A DNA stretch of 52,486 bases from Planctomycetota bacterium (GTDB taxonomy: Bacteria > Planctomycetota > UBA11346): the NCBI GenBank assembly GCA_013816485.1, contig JACDEI010000037.1, forward strand, positions 1 to 52,486. The letters run 5' to 3'. Under the pieces are notes generated by a model. It did no database searches, was not told where the DNA came from, and was given only the letters and a program-made list of their open reading frames with translations. The translations under genes were made by a program, and so were the position numbers. The first letter of the stretch is position 1; each line of letters starts with the position of its first letter. Below, piece after piece: positions 1 through 8,935 of this stretch.

Positions 1-394
1 GCATGAGATTTTCCCATGCAGGCCGCCCGCCCGAATAGCTGCCTTTGTCAAGTGGAAATCAATGGGAAGTAATACGCAGCCGACTGCGTGGACAGAACTT
101 GGCGGCTAAGTTTACAGGCATTGCCCGGAGGGACGGCTGAAATGCATGGTAATTTCAGCCGTCCCTCCGGGACTCGACGAGTAATGGAAACCCTGTTCCC
201 GGCGCTGAAGTGCCGGGCTATTTCCATGCCGCCCCTGACGGGGCGCAAAATACAGCCATCTCCATTCGTCATTGCCCTGGATCGTTTCCACCGCGAACGA
301 CGAGGAGCCGAATCGGATACTACTGCGCTCGTCACCGGTCAGATCTGTAGCCTGTAGCCTGTAGCCTGTAGCCTGTAGTCCGTGGCCTTGCAAT
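1..394. repeat. Repeat-rich spacer with stacked palindromes and a 7-bp tandem repeat
   Basis: No gene is supported here. The stretch lies 3' of the FAD oxidoreductase. It holds, in order, a small hairpin (74-79 with 84-89), a perfect 20-bp inverted repeat (124-143 with 152-171, 8-nt loop), a 6-bp GC hairpin (198-203 with 212-217) and another (230-235 with 240-245). Four exact copies of CCTGTAG follow at 351-378, with a near copy at 344-350. This stacked-palindrome layout resembles dispersed intergenic repeats known from PVC genomes. Open frames crossing it are shadows. Confidence 0.75.
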
Positions 395-1933
395 TCATCC
401 CAACACTTGCCCATCCTGCAATAACTGCGCGCGCAACGTCGGGTAATCGAGGTCGTGCACGTCACGATCGGCGGCGATGAGCTGACAGGCCGCGGTCGCC
501 GCGGCTTGGCCCAGCGCCATGCGCACGGCGTCGTTGGTGAGCGCACCGCTGGCGACATGGCTGGCGGACAGGCACACCGGCACCAGCAGATTCTGCACCG
601 AGCCGCCCGGCGGGATGAGCGCACGCCACGACACCGGAAATGGTTTCGTCAGCGCCTCGTGCAGGGCGCCGTCATTCTGCACCCGGCCGTCGACGATCAC
701 TCGTTGGCAGGGCGGCAGTCGCAGGTCGCCACCGGCGAGAGCGACCACGTCGGTCGCCAGACGTGCGCGACGTACCTCGTGCTCGGTGATCACGTGGTCG
801 CCGACCATCCGCCGCGTCGTCGGCAGGTGCAGGCGCTCCGGCCAACCGGCGGTGGTGATGAACTCGTCGTTGCACAGTCCCCACTGCGCCATCGGTTGAC
901 GGATGCGTTCCGGCACCCGCCGATCGTTGGCGAGGAACCACAGCAGGCCCTGCTGGTAACGACGATGCGCTTGGAAGATCTCCTCACGCACGGTGTAGCC
1001 GGACGTCACCCACGCATGATTCTGCCCGATGACATCCATGCCGATGGGGCCGTGACTGCCAGCCTCGGTCTTATTGCCGGGGATGGGCAGGAAACTGCTG
1101 AAGACATCCGTCCAGCCGGTGGCGAAATAACGCAGGTGCAGCTCGTACCACTGCGGATCGTAGTCCTGCGGTTTGACGAAGGGCAGGCGTTTGTCCGCGT
1201 CGCGCGTTAGGCACAGAGAGAAACAAGCGGCGGGCAATGCCTGATCGCCGCTGCCGGCAGCAGCCGGCACGGTGTCGCTGACGCCGGCGATGCGCCCGCT
1301 CGCCGCTTGGCCTGGGACGATGTACGGATCGACGGGGAATTCGAACTGCTGATGCACGCCGCGTTGGACACCCGCCAGGGTTTCGTCGTACACGTCGCCG
1401 GCTTCGCGCCCGCTGGTCCACGGCACCTGCGCCAACGCCAGCAGATCGCCCTCGGCGGTGGCGTCGATGAACATGCGCGCACGCACCTGCATGCCACCTT
1501 CGAGCAGCAGATGGGTGATGACACCGGCGGTGACCTGAACCTCGTGAGCGAACTGATAGAGCCGCACCGCGACCTTGGCCTCGCTGAGCAAGCGAGTGCA
1601 GAGCGCCTCGGCGACGTGTGGTTCCCACGACCACGCAGCATCGCTGGTGTGGTCGACACCATAGTGCCGCGCCAACGCCTGCTGGAACTCACGTGCGAGG
1701 CCACCGATGACCGGCTTGGCCGTGACACCACTCCACGAACGACCCGCAGCCACCAAGCCGCCGACGCGCCGTGATGGCTCGATCAGCACCACCGAACGTC
1801 CCATGCGCGTGACCTGAAGTGCCGACGCCAAACCCGCGGCCGTGCCACCATAGACACACACATCGACATCGACCATCTCGCCCGACATGGTGACGAGCAT
1901 CGCATCGTAATAACTGGGGCGGATACTGGGCAT
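395..1933 (-). CDS. FAD-dependent oxidoreductase (FAD_oxidored family)
   Basis: The 512-residue protein is a probable flavoprotein of the FAD_oxidored type, common in PVC bacteria near sugar- and sulfatase-related genes. The dinucleotide-binding start reads VDVCVYGGTAAGLASALQ at about residues 21-38, followed by an acidic residue in VVLIEP that would bind the FAD ribose. FIDATAEGDLLALA in the middle and a C-terminal segment with ASGALTNDAVRMALGQAA fit the family. No signal peptide is seen. The chosen ATG is the most upstream one; a start some 19 codons later (MVDVDV) is possible. It is divergent from the M36 protease across about 190 bp, and the repeat-rich spacer follows its stop. The substrate cannot be told. 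Confidence 0.8.
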   Translation of the reverse strand: MPSIRPSYYDAMLVTMSGEMVDVDVCVYGGTAAGLASALQVTRMGRSVVLIEPSRRVGGLVAAGRSWSGVTAKPVIGGLAREFQQALARHYGVDHTSDAAWSWEPHVAEALCTRLLSEAKVAVRLYQFAHEVQVTAGVITHLLLEGGMQVRARMFIDATAEGDLLALAQVPWTSGREAGDVYDETLAGVQRGVHQQFEFPVDPYIVPGQAASGRIAGVSDTVPAAAGSGDQALPAACFSLCLTRDADKRLPFVKPQDYDPQWYELHLRYFATGWTDVFSSFLPIPGNKTEAGSHGPIGMDVIGQNHAWVTSGYTVREEIFQAHRRYQQGLLWFLANDRRVPERIRQPMAQWGLCNDEFITTAGWPERLHLPTTRRMVGDHVITEHEVRRARLATDVVALAGGDLRLPPCQRVIVDGRVQNDGALHEALTKPFPVSWRALIPPGGSVQNLLVPVCLSASHVASGALTNDAVRMALGQAAATAACQLIAADRDVHDLDYPTLRAQLLQDGQVLG

Positions 1934-2121
1934 GGGTCGCTCCGGCGCGTGTCAGGTAGCCGACCGTAGGCGCACGCCGGCAGCCCACCACCGTCAACGG
2001 ACCCAGGGCGGGACAGCGGCTGGCGCACGCCACCAGCCACGTTGTACTGCCGCTCTTTTGCCGATGGCACGCTGGGCGGGACCAGCTATCCATGCCACCC
2101 CGCCACGCCTGGAAATCCGTC

Positions 2122-5100
2122 ATGCGCCTACCCTTCCTCCTGATCGCCCCCCTGCTGCTCGGCTGCCTGCCGATCGCTGCTGCACTTGCCGCGGAGCACG
2201 ACCAGCAGGCCGCCATGCAGGCGCTGCGGGCGGTCGTGCCACAGGTGCAGGTTTCCATCGATGAACGATTGGGCGTCGCGCGGCACATCGCCTCGCCCGA
2301 TGGCTTCCTCACCGGACCGGCCGGGGTTGGCAAGGGCGTGGCGCAAGCCGCGATCGCGGGCGAGAACCAAGCACTGCGCGGTTTCCTCGCCGCCTGGCCG
2401 GCTTTGTTTGGTGGCGGGGCGGAGATCCTCGACGATGCAGAGATCATCCGCGATGATGTCACCCAACACAGCGGCCTGCACACCCGCGTGTGGCGGCAGA
2501 TGCTCGATGGCATCCCGGTCCACCGTAGTGTGCTGGTGGCACGCACCACCGCGCGCGACGAACTGGTCTCGGTCAGCAGCGGTTTCGTCCCACACCTGCC
2601 GCAGGCTGCGGCGAAGCTCACCGACCGCGCAGCCCTGGTGACTGCACCGGCACACGATGCCGCCGCTGCCGTGGCGACCGCCCTGCGCAGCAACAAGCTG
2701 CCCACCGATGGCATCATCTCCCTCACCGCCGGCGAAGGACCGACCAAGGCGCAGCGTCTGCAGGCGACCAGCGTCACGGGAGAGATTGGTGCGCACCTGG
2801 TGTGGTTTGCCGGCGACAACGGCCTGCGTCTGGCGTGGTCGTTGCTACTGGTCGAACGTCCGAACGGGGTGATGTACGCAGCGGTGGTCGATGCCACCTC
2901 GCTCGTGCTCCTCGACCGTATCCGTCTTACCTCCCACGGATTCGCCGACCCGGCACGTCTTGCCGCGGCTAAGGCAGAGGCCAAGAACGCCGGGCCTGCA
3001 CCGGTGGGTGCCGCACTGGCCAACGACGCGACACCGGCCAGGACTGCCAAGGGTGACATTCCAACCAGCTCCGTCGTCAAACCCATCGCCCTGCGGGTCT
3101 ACACCAGCGACAGCCCGGCACCGATGACTCCAGGACTGAGTGCGCCAGGACCCACCCAGGGCACCGAAATCCCACGACAGTTGGTGACGCCGACCATCAG
3201 TGCCGCCATCTCGCCCAATGGCTGGATCGACACGAACCAGACGCTCGGCAACAACGTCGAAGCCCACCTCGATCTAGATTTCAACAATTTCCCCGACCTG
3301 CCACGACCGCAAGGCAGCGGCACCTCGCCGGTGACCTTTGATTTCGCCCTCAATCTGACCCTGGAGCCCTCGACCTACCGCGATGCGGCGGTCACCAACC
3401 TCTTCTACTGGTGCAATATCGCCCACGACCGGCTCTACCAGCTCGGTTTCACCGAACGCGCTGGCAACTTCCAGACCAACAATTTCGGTCGGGGTGGTTC
3501 GGGCAACGATGCGGTACAAGCCGATGCGCAGGACGGCAGTGATACCGACAATGCGAACTTCAGCACCCCGCCCGATGGTTCGGGATTTTCGCCGCGCATG
3601 CAGATGTATATCTTCACCGTCGGATCGTCGCCGGATCGTGACAGCAGCCTGGATGCCACCGTCATCCTGCACGAATACGTCCATGGCCTGACCCACCGTT
3701 TGATCGGTGGCGGCGATTTCGGCAACCTGGACGCCGTGCAGAGCGGCGGCATGGGCGAAGGCTGGAGCGATTTTTATGCCCTCGCCCTGCTCAGCGAACC
3801 CACGGACGATCCGCTCGGCACGTATACCACCGGCGGCTACCTGCTGCGGAACTACTACAATGGCATCCGCCGCTACCCCTATGCGGTTGAACCGGGTCCG
3901 ATAGTCACCGGGGCATCGCTCAATCCCCTGACCTTCAACGACCTCCTCACCAGCAGCCCCAGCGTCCACGACATGGGTGAGGTGTGGTGCCAGACGCTGT
4001 GGGAATGCCGCGGTGAACTGATCTCCAAACACGGTGCCACCGCCGGCAACACCCTGATGCTCGAACTGGTGACCGATGGGCTGAAGCTGACGCCGGCCAA
4101 TCCCAGCTACACCGCGGCGCGTGACGCGATCCTCCAGGCCGACAAGGTCGCCACCGGTGGTGCCAACGCGGTCGAACTGTGGCGTGCCTTCACCAAACGC
4201 GGCCTCGGACGTAGCGCTTCCGCCGGCAGCAGCTTTTCGGTGGATGGAGTCGCCGAATCGTTCGAGAACTCGGCGGTGTTCCGCGTCAGCAACGCGGCGG
4301 GCCTGCGCGCCAATGGCCCGAGCGGATTCCTCCCGTATCCGGTGAGTGCCACCTTCCAGGTGCACAATCCCGGTTCCTCCAGCCTGAACTGGACGGCAAC
4401 CAGGAACCACACGTGGTCGACCTTGTCGCCTGCTTCGGGAACGCTCAGCGCCGGCGCATCGGCCACCGTCACCTGCACACTGAACAATGATGCCATCGCG
4501 CTCACCGATGGCACTTGGCGCGACACCATCACCTTCGCCGACACCACCCACGGTCTGACCGTGGTGCGACCAGTAACGGTGATCATCGGCGCCAACTACG
4601 CGCTCAGCACGACCACCATGAGTTGGATCAATCCGTCCGCTCACAGCGATCTCTTGCTTAACGATGATGACTTCGTCGGCCAGGGCCTGCTCTTCACCAT
4701 CCCCTTCTACGGCAATGCCACGAACACCCTGTACATCAGTTCCAATGGCGTGATTGGTTTCGCCAGCAGCAGCGGCATCTTCACCGCCAGCAACCATGCG
4801 CTGCCGGACAACGCGACACCGAACAACCTAGCGGCAGGGCTGTGGATGGATCTCAACCCCGAAGAAGGTGGATCGGTACGTTTCGGCATCACCGGCGACG
4901 CACCCACACGCAAAGCGGTGATCACCTGGAGTGGCGTGCCACCCTACGATGTGCCAACCCTGCCAATGACCTTCCAGATCGTGCTGGAAGAGGCGACCGG
5001 CGACCTGGTCATGCAATACCAGCAGGTGCAGGCGACCAATACTACCTACGGCGCCGGTCGCATCGCCGTGGTCGGCGTCGAGAACAGCACCGGCACGGTG

Positions 5101-5862
5101 GCGATGCAGTATTCCGCTTATGGTTCGACCCTGTTGGCCAACAACCGGGCGTTCCGTTACCATTGGAGTGGCGCGAACCCATCGCCCGCCAATGCGGCTC
5201 CGACCATCGCCACGCCGGCCGCCGCCGGTGCACTCAATCCCGCCGGCACCAGTTGCACCGTCACCGTACTCGGCGCTGACGACAACGGCGAACCCGCGCT
5301 GAGCTACACTTGGTCGCTCGCCGGATCACTGAGCTCGCTCTTCTCGTTGACCAGCAATGGCAGCAATGCGTCGAAGTCGACCGTGGTGACCTTCACCAAA
5401 CCCGGCACCTTCCCGATCCGTGCCACCATCACGGATGCCGCTGGTGCAACGGTCACCAGCACGGTGAACGTGGTTGTCACGCAGATCGCCACCACCCCGG
5501 TGATCGATCCGCCCAGCGCGACCGTCGCTCCGGGAGCCGACGCGACCTTCTCGGTGATCCGCGACAACGATCAGTTCGGTGATCCGATCGTCGGCAGCCC
5601 GCCTGCCGTCACTTGGTCGACCGATGTCGGCAGCATCACCGCTGGTGGCGTGTTCACCGCGCCCACCACGACCGGAACCGCCACCATCACCGCCACCACC
5701 ACGGTCGGCGGACGGGTCGGCACGGCCACCGTGTCGATCAGCACCGGAGGCGGTGGTGGCGGTGGCGGTGGCGGAGGCGGTGGATGCGGGCTTGGTGCGA
5801 CATCGACCCTGACATTCCTGCTGCTGTTCCTGACTTGGCGTCGACGTCGCCTGGGGGATTGA
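2122..5862 (+). CDS. Secreted M36 (fungalysin-like) metalloprotease with Ig-like domains and C-terminal sorting tail
   Basis: The 1246-residue zinc metalloprotease is probably exported and surface-attached. The start at 2122 gives a good signal peptide (MRLPFLLIAPLLLG, cleaved near ALAA); an in-frame ATG at 2092 would add ten residues. The zinc motif HEYVH is at 517-521 and a candidate third ligand, Glu546, lies in GMGEGWSDF, as in M36 peptidases. An FTP-like propeptide region precedes the catalytic domain. Several beta-sandwich modules follow, including a nidogen-like stretch (about 835-1010) and Ig-like repeats. The C-terminus is a run of glycines, one cysteine, a hydrophobic stretch and four arginines, which looks like a cell-envelope sorting signal. 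It converges on the next gene across an inverted repeat. Confidence 0.85.
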   Translation: MRLPFLLIAPLLLGCLPIAAALAAEHDQQAAMQALRAVVPQVQVSIDERLGVARHIASPDGFLTGPAGVGKGVAQAAIAGENQALRGFLAAWPALFGGGAEILDDAEIIRDDVTQHSGLHTRVWRQMLDGIPVHRSVLVARTTARDELVSVSSGFVPHLPQAAAKLTDRAALVTAPAHDAAAAVATALRSNKLPTDGIISLTAGEGPTKAQRLQATSVTGEIGAHLVWFAGDNGLRLAWSLLLVERPNGVMYAAVVDATSLVLLDRIRLTSHGFADPARLAAAKAEAKNAGPAPVGAALANDATPARTAKGDIPTSSVVKPIALRVYTSDSPAPMTPGLSAPGPTQGTEIPRQLVTPTISAAISPNGWIDTNQTLGNNVEAHLDLDFNNFPDLPRPQGSGTSPVTFDFALNLTLEPSTYRDAAVTNLFYWCNIAHDRLYQLGFTERAGNFQTNNFGRGGSGNDAVQADAQDGSDTDNANFSTPPDGSGFSPRMQMYIFTVGSSPDRDSSLDATVILHEYVHGLTHRLIGGGDFGNLDAVQSGGMGEGWSDFYALALLSEPTDDPLGTYTTGGYLLRNYYNGIRRYPYAVEPGPIVTGASLNPLTFNDLLTSSPSVHDMGEVWCQTLWECRGELISKHGATAGNTLMLELVTDGLKLTPANPSYTAARDAILQADKVATGGANAVELWRAFTKRGLGRSASAGSSFSVDGVAESFENSAVFRVSNAAGLRANGPSGFLPYPVSATFQVHNPGSSSLNWTATRNHTWSTLSPASGTLSAGASATVTCTLNNDAIALTDGTWRDTITFADTTHGLTVVRPVTVIIGANYALSTTTMSWINPSAHSDLLLNDDDFVGQGLLFTIPFYGNATNTLYISSNGVIGFASSSGIFTASNHALPDNATPNNLAAGLWMDLNPEEGGSVRFGITGDAPTRKAVITWSGVPPYDVPTLPMTFQIVLEEATGDLVMQYQQVQATNTTYGAGRIAVVGVENSTGTVAMQYSAYGSTLLANNRAFRYHWSGANPSPANAAPTIATPAAAGALNPAGTSCTVTVLGADDNGEPALSYTWSLAGSLSSLFSLTSNGSNASKSTVVTFTKPGTFPIRATITDAAGATVTSTVNVVVTQIATTPVIDPPSATVAPGADATFSVIRDNDQFGDPIVGSPPAVTWSTDVGSITAGGVFTAPTTTGTATITATTTVGGRVGTATVSISTGGGGGGGGGGGGGCGLGATSTLTFLLLFLTWRRRRLGD

Positions 5863-5866
5863 ACAC

Positions 5867-5975
5867 GCAGAAGAATTGAACAGGAGGAACGGAGGAACGG
5901 AGGAAGGCAGACGAAGGAAAAGCAAAAGATCTGCTACTTCTAACTCCGTTGCTCCGTTCCTCTTGTTCACTTCTG
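5867..5975. repeat. Tandem-word inverted repeat between convergent genes
   Basis: The left arm (5867-5904) carries GGAGGAACGGAGGAACGGAG and the right arm (5942-5975) its near reverse complement. The arms are bounded by GCAGAAG and its complement. It fills the space between the stops of the protease and the SGNH gene, so it could act as a two-way terminator. It has the same build as elements at 15883, 24658 and 33768. Confidence 0.75.
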
Positions 5976-5991
5976 CTTTTTCGACTTGCGC

Positions 5992-7029
5992 TCAGCCGAG
6001 TTTCGCCGCCAGGTTGTCCGCGAAGCGCGCGAAGCCGAGTGCCTGCGGATGTAGACCATCCGGCAACAGGCGGTGATCGTGTGGCATCAGGTCTTCGACC
6101 AGTTCCAATCGCGGTGCGTACGCGGCAAGCCGTTCTTTGAGCGCCGCGCGCACACGACTGGCACGTTCGCCGGTCGCGCGGTCGAGCGGCACACCGGCGA
6201 AGTCGCTGGGACCTTTGCCCTCTTCGCAGGATTTCCACGGCGGCAGCAACCACACGACGCGACGGTGACCACCGGCGAGTGCCAGTTCTGCCAGCTCCGC
6301 CGCGCGTTCTGCGGCGACTCCGACATCGGACTCGCGCCAGGAATGGTTGCTGCCCAGCGCGATGGTGACGAGCTCGTAGGAACGCGCTGCGAGCGCCGGA
6401 GCGAACAACGCCGGTTCGACTTTCAGACCACCGACCCCCAGGTTGTACACCGGCAGGTTCCAGCGCCGTGACAGACGATGCACCCAGTTCTGCAGCGGCG
6501 ACTGCACGCTGAAGCCCTGCGTCAGGCTGTCGCCGATGGCGAGCCAACGTGGCTTGGGCAGCGACGCTGCTTCGACCCGCGCACCGTCGGTGACTTTCAC
6601 TCCGGCAATCACACAGGTGCTGATGAGCGGCAGCCAGATCCACACCGTGCGGAGTTCACCACCGCGTTCGAGACCGGTCGGCAGGCCGACCACCAGATCG
6701 CCATCGCATTCGCGCAGATCCTCGCTGTGCACCTGATGCCATGGTTGATGTTGGTCCTGCGCACGCTCGACTTCGAGCGCAATGCCGCACGGGATCGGCT
6801 GGTGGTGGCGCAGACGTTCGATCATCAGCGTCACGCGCGGCGAGTCGGTCTTGAACACCACCGCACAACCGGATGAGGATCGCAGGTTGGCGAGCGGTCC
6901 GATCTGACCAGCGAGCGCGTCATAGGCCGCACGCGGAAACCGCTCGAGACGCACCGTCGTCAGACTGCGGTCGACGGGCTCTGGACACCAGAACGACAGA
7001 CGGGGATCAGCAGCCGGAAGCTGGATCAT
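5992..7029 (-). CDS. SGNH/GDSL-type hydrolase with N-terminal beta-sandwich domain
   Basis: The 345-residue protein is a probable carbohydrate or lipid esterase. The C-terminal half is SGNH-like: block I is AIGDSLTQG with the nucleophile serine, block III is GSNHS, and block V DGLHP holds the Asp-His pair. The N-terminal 150 residues look like the jelly-roll domain of two-domain CE2/CE3-like esterases; this is inferred from layout and not from a motif. No export signal is visible, so it may be cytoplasmic. It lies 15 bp after the adenosyltransferase gene on the same strand and probably shares its transcript. The substrate is unknown. Confidence 0.8.
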   Translation of the reverse strand: MIQLPAADPRLSFWCPEPVDRSLTTVRLERFPRAAYDALAGQIGPLANLRSSSGCAVVFKTDSPRVTLMIERLRHHQPIPCGIALEVERAQDQHQPWHQVHSEDLRECDGDLVVGLPTGLERGGELRTVWIWLPLISTCVIAGVKVTDGARVEAASLPKPRWLAIGDSLTQGFSVQSPLQNWVHRLSRRWNLPVYNLGVGGLKVEPALFAPALAARSYELVTIALGSNHSWRESDVGVAAERAAELAELALAGGHRRVVWLLPPWKSCEEGKGPSDFAGVPLDRATGERASRVRAALKERLAAYAPRLELVEDLMPHDHRLLPDGLHPQALGFARFADNLAAKLG

Positions 7030-7044
7030 GGCACACGCCGCAGT

Positions 7045-7614
7045 TCATGAAGCCCCGCCCGGCACCCACAACACCTCGTGCTCGCCATTGGCCAAGCGTG
7101 CCCACACGAACAACAGGTCGGACAGGCGGTTGAGGTAGCGGATGATCTCCGCATTGAAGGTGCGTGCCGGCAACGCGGCGATCGCCGCGCTGACATCGCG
7201 TTCCGCGCGGCGTACGACGGTGCGTGCCAGGTGCAGGTGCGCCGCAGAACGCGTGCCACCGGGCAGGACGAAACTCGTGAGCGGTGCGACACCGGCATTG
7301 GCCTCGGCCAGCAAGGCGTCCAGGTGCGCAACCTGCGCCTGGGTGACGCGCGGGACCTTGTCCTCATGCGCCATGCCGGGCGGACAGGCGAGGTCGCTGC
7401 CGACATCGAAGAGGTCGTTCTGAATGCGCGGCAACGCGGCGGCCACCGTCGGTGGGAGTTGCTCCAAGCCCACCACGCCGAGCAGGCTGTTGGCTTCGTC
7501 AACCGTGCCGATGGCAACGATCAGTGGATGGTGTTTGGGCAGACGGCTGCCATCACCAAGGCCGGTGGAGCCGCCGTCGCCGGTGCGGGTGGTGATGCGA
7601 TCAAGGCGGACCAT
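7045..7614 (-). CDS. pduO: ATP:cob(I)alamin adenosyltransferase, PduO type
   Basis: The 189-residue protein transfers the adenosyl group of ATP to cob(I)alamin to make the coenzyme adenosylcobalamin. The N-terminus VRLDRITTRTGDGG matches the ATP-binding start of PduO enzymes, followed by GTVDEANSLLG and the helical core with RIQNDLFDVGSDLACP. The C-terminal signature ends in RLSDLLFVWARLAN. The ATG at 7614 gives the usual MVRL start; a GTG nine bases upstream is also in frame. It leads a two-gene unit with the SGNH gene. I see no cobalamin riboswitch in the 125 bp upstream and no other B12 gene nearby. Confidence 0.93.
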   Translation of the reverse strand: MVRLDRITTRTGDGGSTGLGDGSRLPKHHPLIVAIGTVDEANSLLGVVGLEQLPPTVAAALPRIQNDLFDVGSDLACPPGMAHEDKVPRVTQAQVAHLDALLAEANAGVAPLTSFVLPGGTRSAAHLHLARTVVRRAERDVSAAIAALPARTFNAEIIRYLNRLSDLLFVWARLANGEHEVLWVPGGAS

Positions 7615-7739
7615 GGCGCGCACGGTGGACCGCGACTGTGCGACGGCAATGCCCAGCGCGGTCGCACTGTCCGCCTCACCGGTGGAACCCCTGGCGATAT
7701 TCGGGCTGCGTCCGCCGCACGTGGCGCTGACATGCCGGC

Positions 7740-8351
7740 ATGGCTAAGCAGGCGGAGATCGTCCCGGCATGGCACCAGTGGCTGCTGAGCGATCGGCCAC
7801 GTCTGAGCCATTTCCTCGTCGGTGCCGGCGCTCTGCTGCTGCCGGCGGCAGCGGGCATCTTTGGCCCGGACGGCATCCTGCCAGCGATGAGCGTGGCGGC
7901 GGTGATCGGTGGCGGCCTCGGCGTGGGCTGGACGCTCGCCTGCGGTCCACGCTGGCTGCAACGTTCGCCGGTGATGGCCATCGGGGTGCTGACCATGGCG
8001 CTGGCCTGCCTGGGGCACTTGGCGGTGATGCCGCGTTGGGAAGTGCTGCTGCGCGCCAACGCCGCCATCGCCGAGGCACGCACCTGGGTGCTGGACAACC
8101 CGGAGAACCGCCCGTCGCTGCCACCGACCTACGCCAGCGGCGATGGTCCGCTGCGCTTCCATCTCGGTGATCAGGGCAACGACAACCCGCAGGCGATCGC
8201 GCTCTACACGCCGCAGGCGCTCACGCGCTGGTCGCCCTTCGGCCGGGTTGATAGCTGTTTCATCGTCATCCGCGGCGATGGTTCGGCGCAGGTGCTGCGC
8301 ACCGTCGCCGACCGCGATGCGGTGTTGGCCGGTCAGCCCATCGTCCCATAG
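7740..8351 (+). CDS. Membrane protein of unknown function
   Basis: The 203-residue protein has no family I recognise. Three hydrophobic segments lie at about residues 24-45, 48-66 and 78-96. A soluble C-terminal half of about 100 residues follows, with a DNPENRPSLPPTY linker and a compact region around FHLGDQGNDNP. It starts 125 bp from the divergent adenosyltransferase gene. Its stop is 4 bp before the ATG of the next gene, so the two are probably co-transcribed. Confidence 0.65.
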   Translation: MAKQAEIVPAWHQWLLSDRPRLSHFLVGAGALLLPAAAGIFGPDGILPAMSVAAVIGGGLGVGWTLACGPRWLQRSPVMAIGVLTMALACLGHLAVMPRWEVLLRANAAIAEARTWVLDNPENRPSLPPTYASGDGPLRFHLGDQGNDNPQAIALYTPQALTRWSPFGRVDSCFIVIRGDGSAQVLRTVADRDAVLAGQPIVP

Positions 8352-8355
8352 TCCG

Positions 8356-8817
8356 ATGACGATGACGACCCTGCCGACGCTGTACTACGCCGGACCATTG
8401 TTCACCGATGCCGAGCGCGCGTGGAATGCTGCCAATGCGACGACGCTGCGCGCGCGGCTGCCGGGATGGCGCGTGCTGATGCCGCAGGAGTTCTGCGCTG
8501 CACTCGATAGCGATCCGAGCGGCAAACCGCGCTACGACCTGATCGCCAAGGCCTGCCTCGACCATCTGGCACAGGCCGACGTGGTGCTGGCCGTGCTCGA
8601 CGGTCCCGATCCCGACAGCGGCACCTGTTTTGAAGCGGGTTGGGCGGTGGCGCGGGGCATCCCGGTGATCGGCCTGCGCACCGATTGGCGTCCGGCCGAG
8701 GATGGCGCGGCCAACTGCATGCTGACGCGTACGTGCCGGAGTGTGGTGAAGTCGTTGGATGCGGCGATCACGGCAATCACCCTGGGAGAGGCGAGCCCCA
8801 GCTCGCCTCCGCGCTGA
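8356..8817 (+). CDS. Nucleoside 2-deoxyribosyltransferase-like protein
   Basis: The 153-residue protein resembles nucleoside 2-deoxyribosyltransferases, which exchange or hydrolyse the base of deoxynucleosides. YYAGPLFTDAERAW at the start matches the family's AGPLF signature. ADVVLAVLDGPDPDSGTCFEAGWA in the middle carries the likely catalytic Asp and Glu, and GIPVIGLRTDWR follows. The ATG at 8356 is favoured because the upstream reading overlaps the preceding gene. The last ten or so residues (GEASPSSPPR) are encoded by the left arm of an intergenic inverted repeat, so the natural C-terminus was probably altered by the element. Confidence 0.8.
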   Translation: MTMTTLPTLYYAGPLFTDAERAWNAANATTLRARLPGWRVLMPQEFCAALDSDPSGKPRYDLIAKACLDHLAQADVVLAVLDGPDPDSGTCFEAGWAVARGIPVIGLRTDWRPAEDGAANCMLTRTCRSVVKSLDAAITAITLGEASPSSPPR

Positions 8818-8879
8818 TCACCGGTAGACGATCGGTAAAATGACGACACCCAGGCGAGCTGGGGCTCGCCTCTCCCAGG
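8781..8879. repeat. Capped inverted repeat, GGCGAGC family
   Basis: There is a perfect 28-bp inverted repeat: 8781-8808 with 8852-8879. The outer ends read CCTGGGAGAG and CTCTCCCAGG. Inside each arm is its own short hairpin, GGCGAGC with GCTCGCC. The left arm runs into the 3' end of the preceding coding region. A second copy of the same family lies at 24597-24855. Confidence 0.9.
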
Positions 8880-8935
8880 TGGATCTCCCCGCGCCCTCCG
8901 CTTGCCCCCTTGCCGGCGGTCCAAGACTGCGCGCC

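Noticed and set aside
88..357. Open frames through the first 400 bases
   Set aside because: They only translate palindromes and the CCTGTAG array.
1934..2121. A specific divergent promoter between the oxidoreductase and the protease
   Set aside because: No convincing -35/-10 pair or operator could be picked out by eye.
3274..4797. A 507-residue open frame opposite the M36 protease gene
   Set aside because: It is antisense to a convincing protease, has no recognisable motif, and is explained by GC-rich third-position bias.
7614..7740. A cobalamin riboswitch before the adenosyltransferase gene
   Set aside because: The space is short and I could not see a B12-box or the expected stems.
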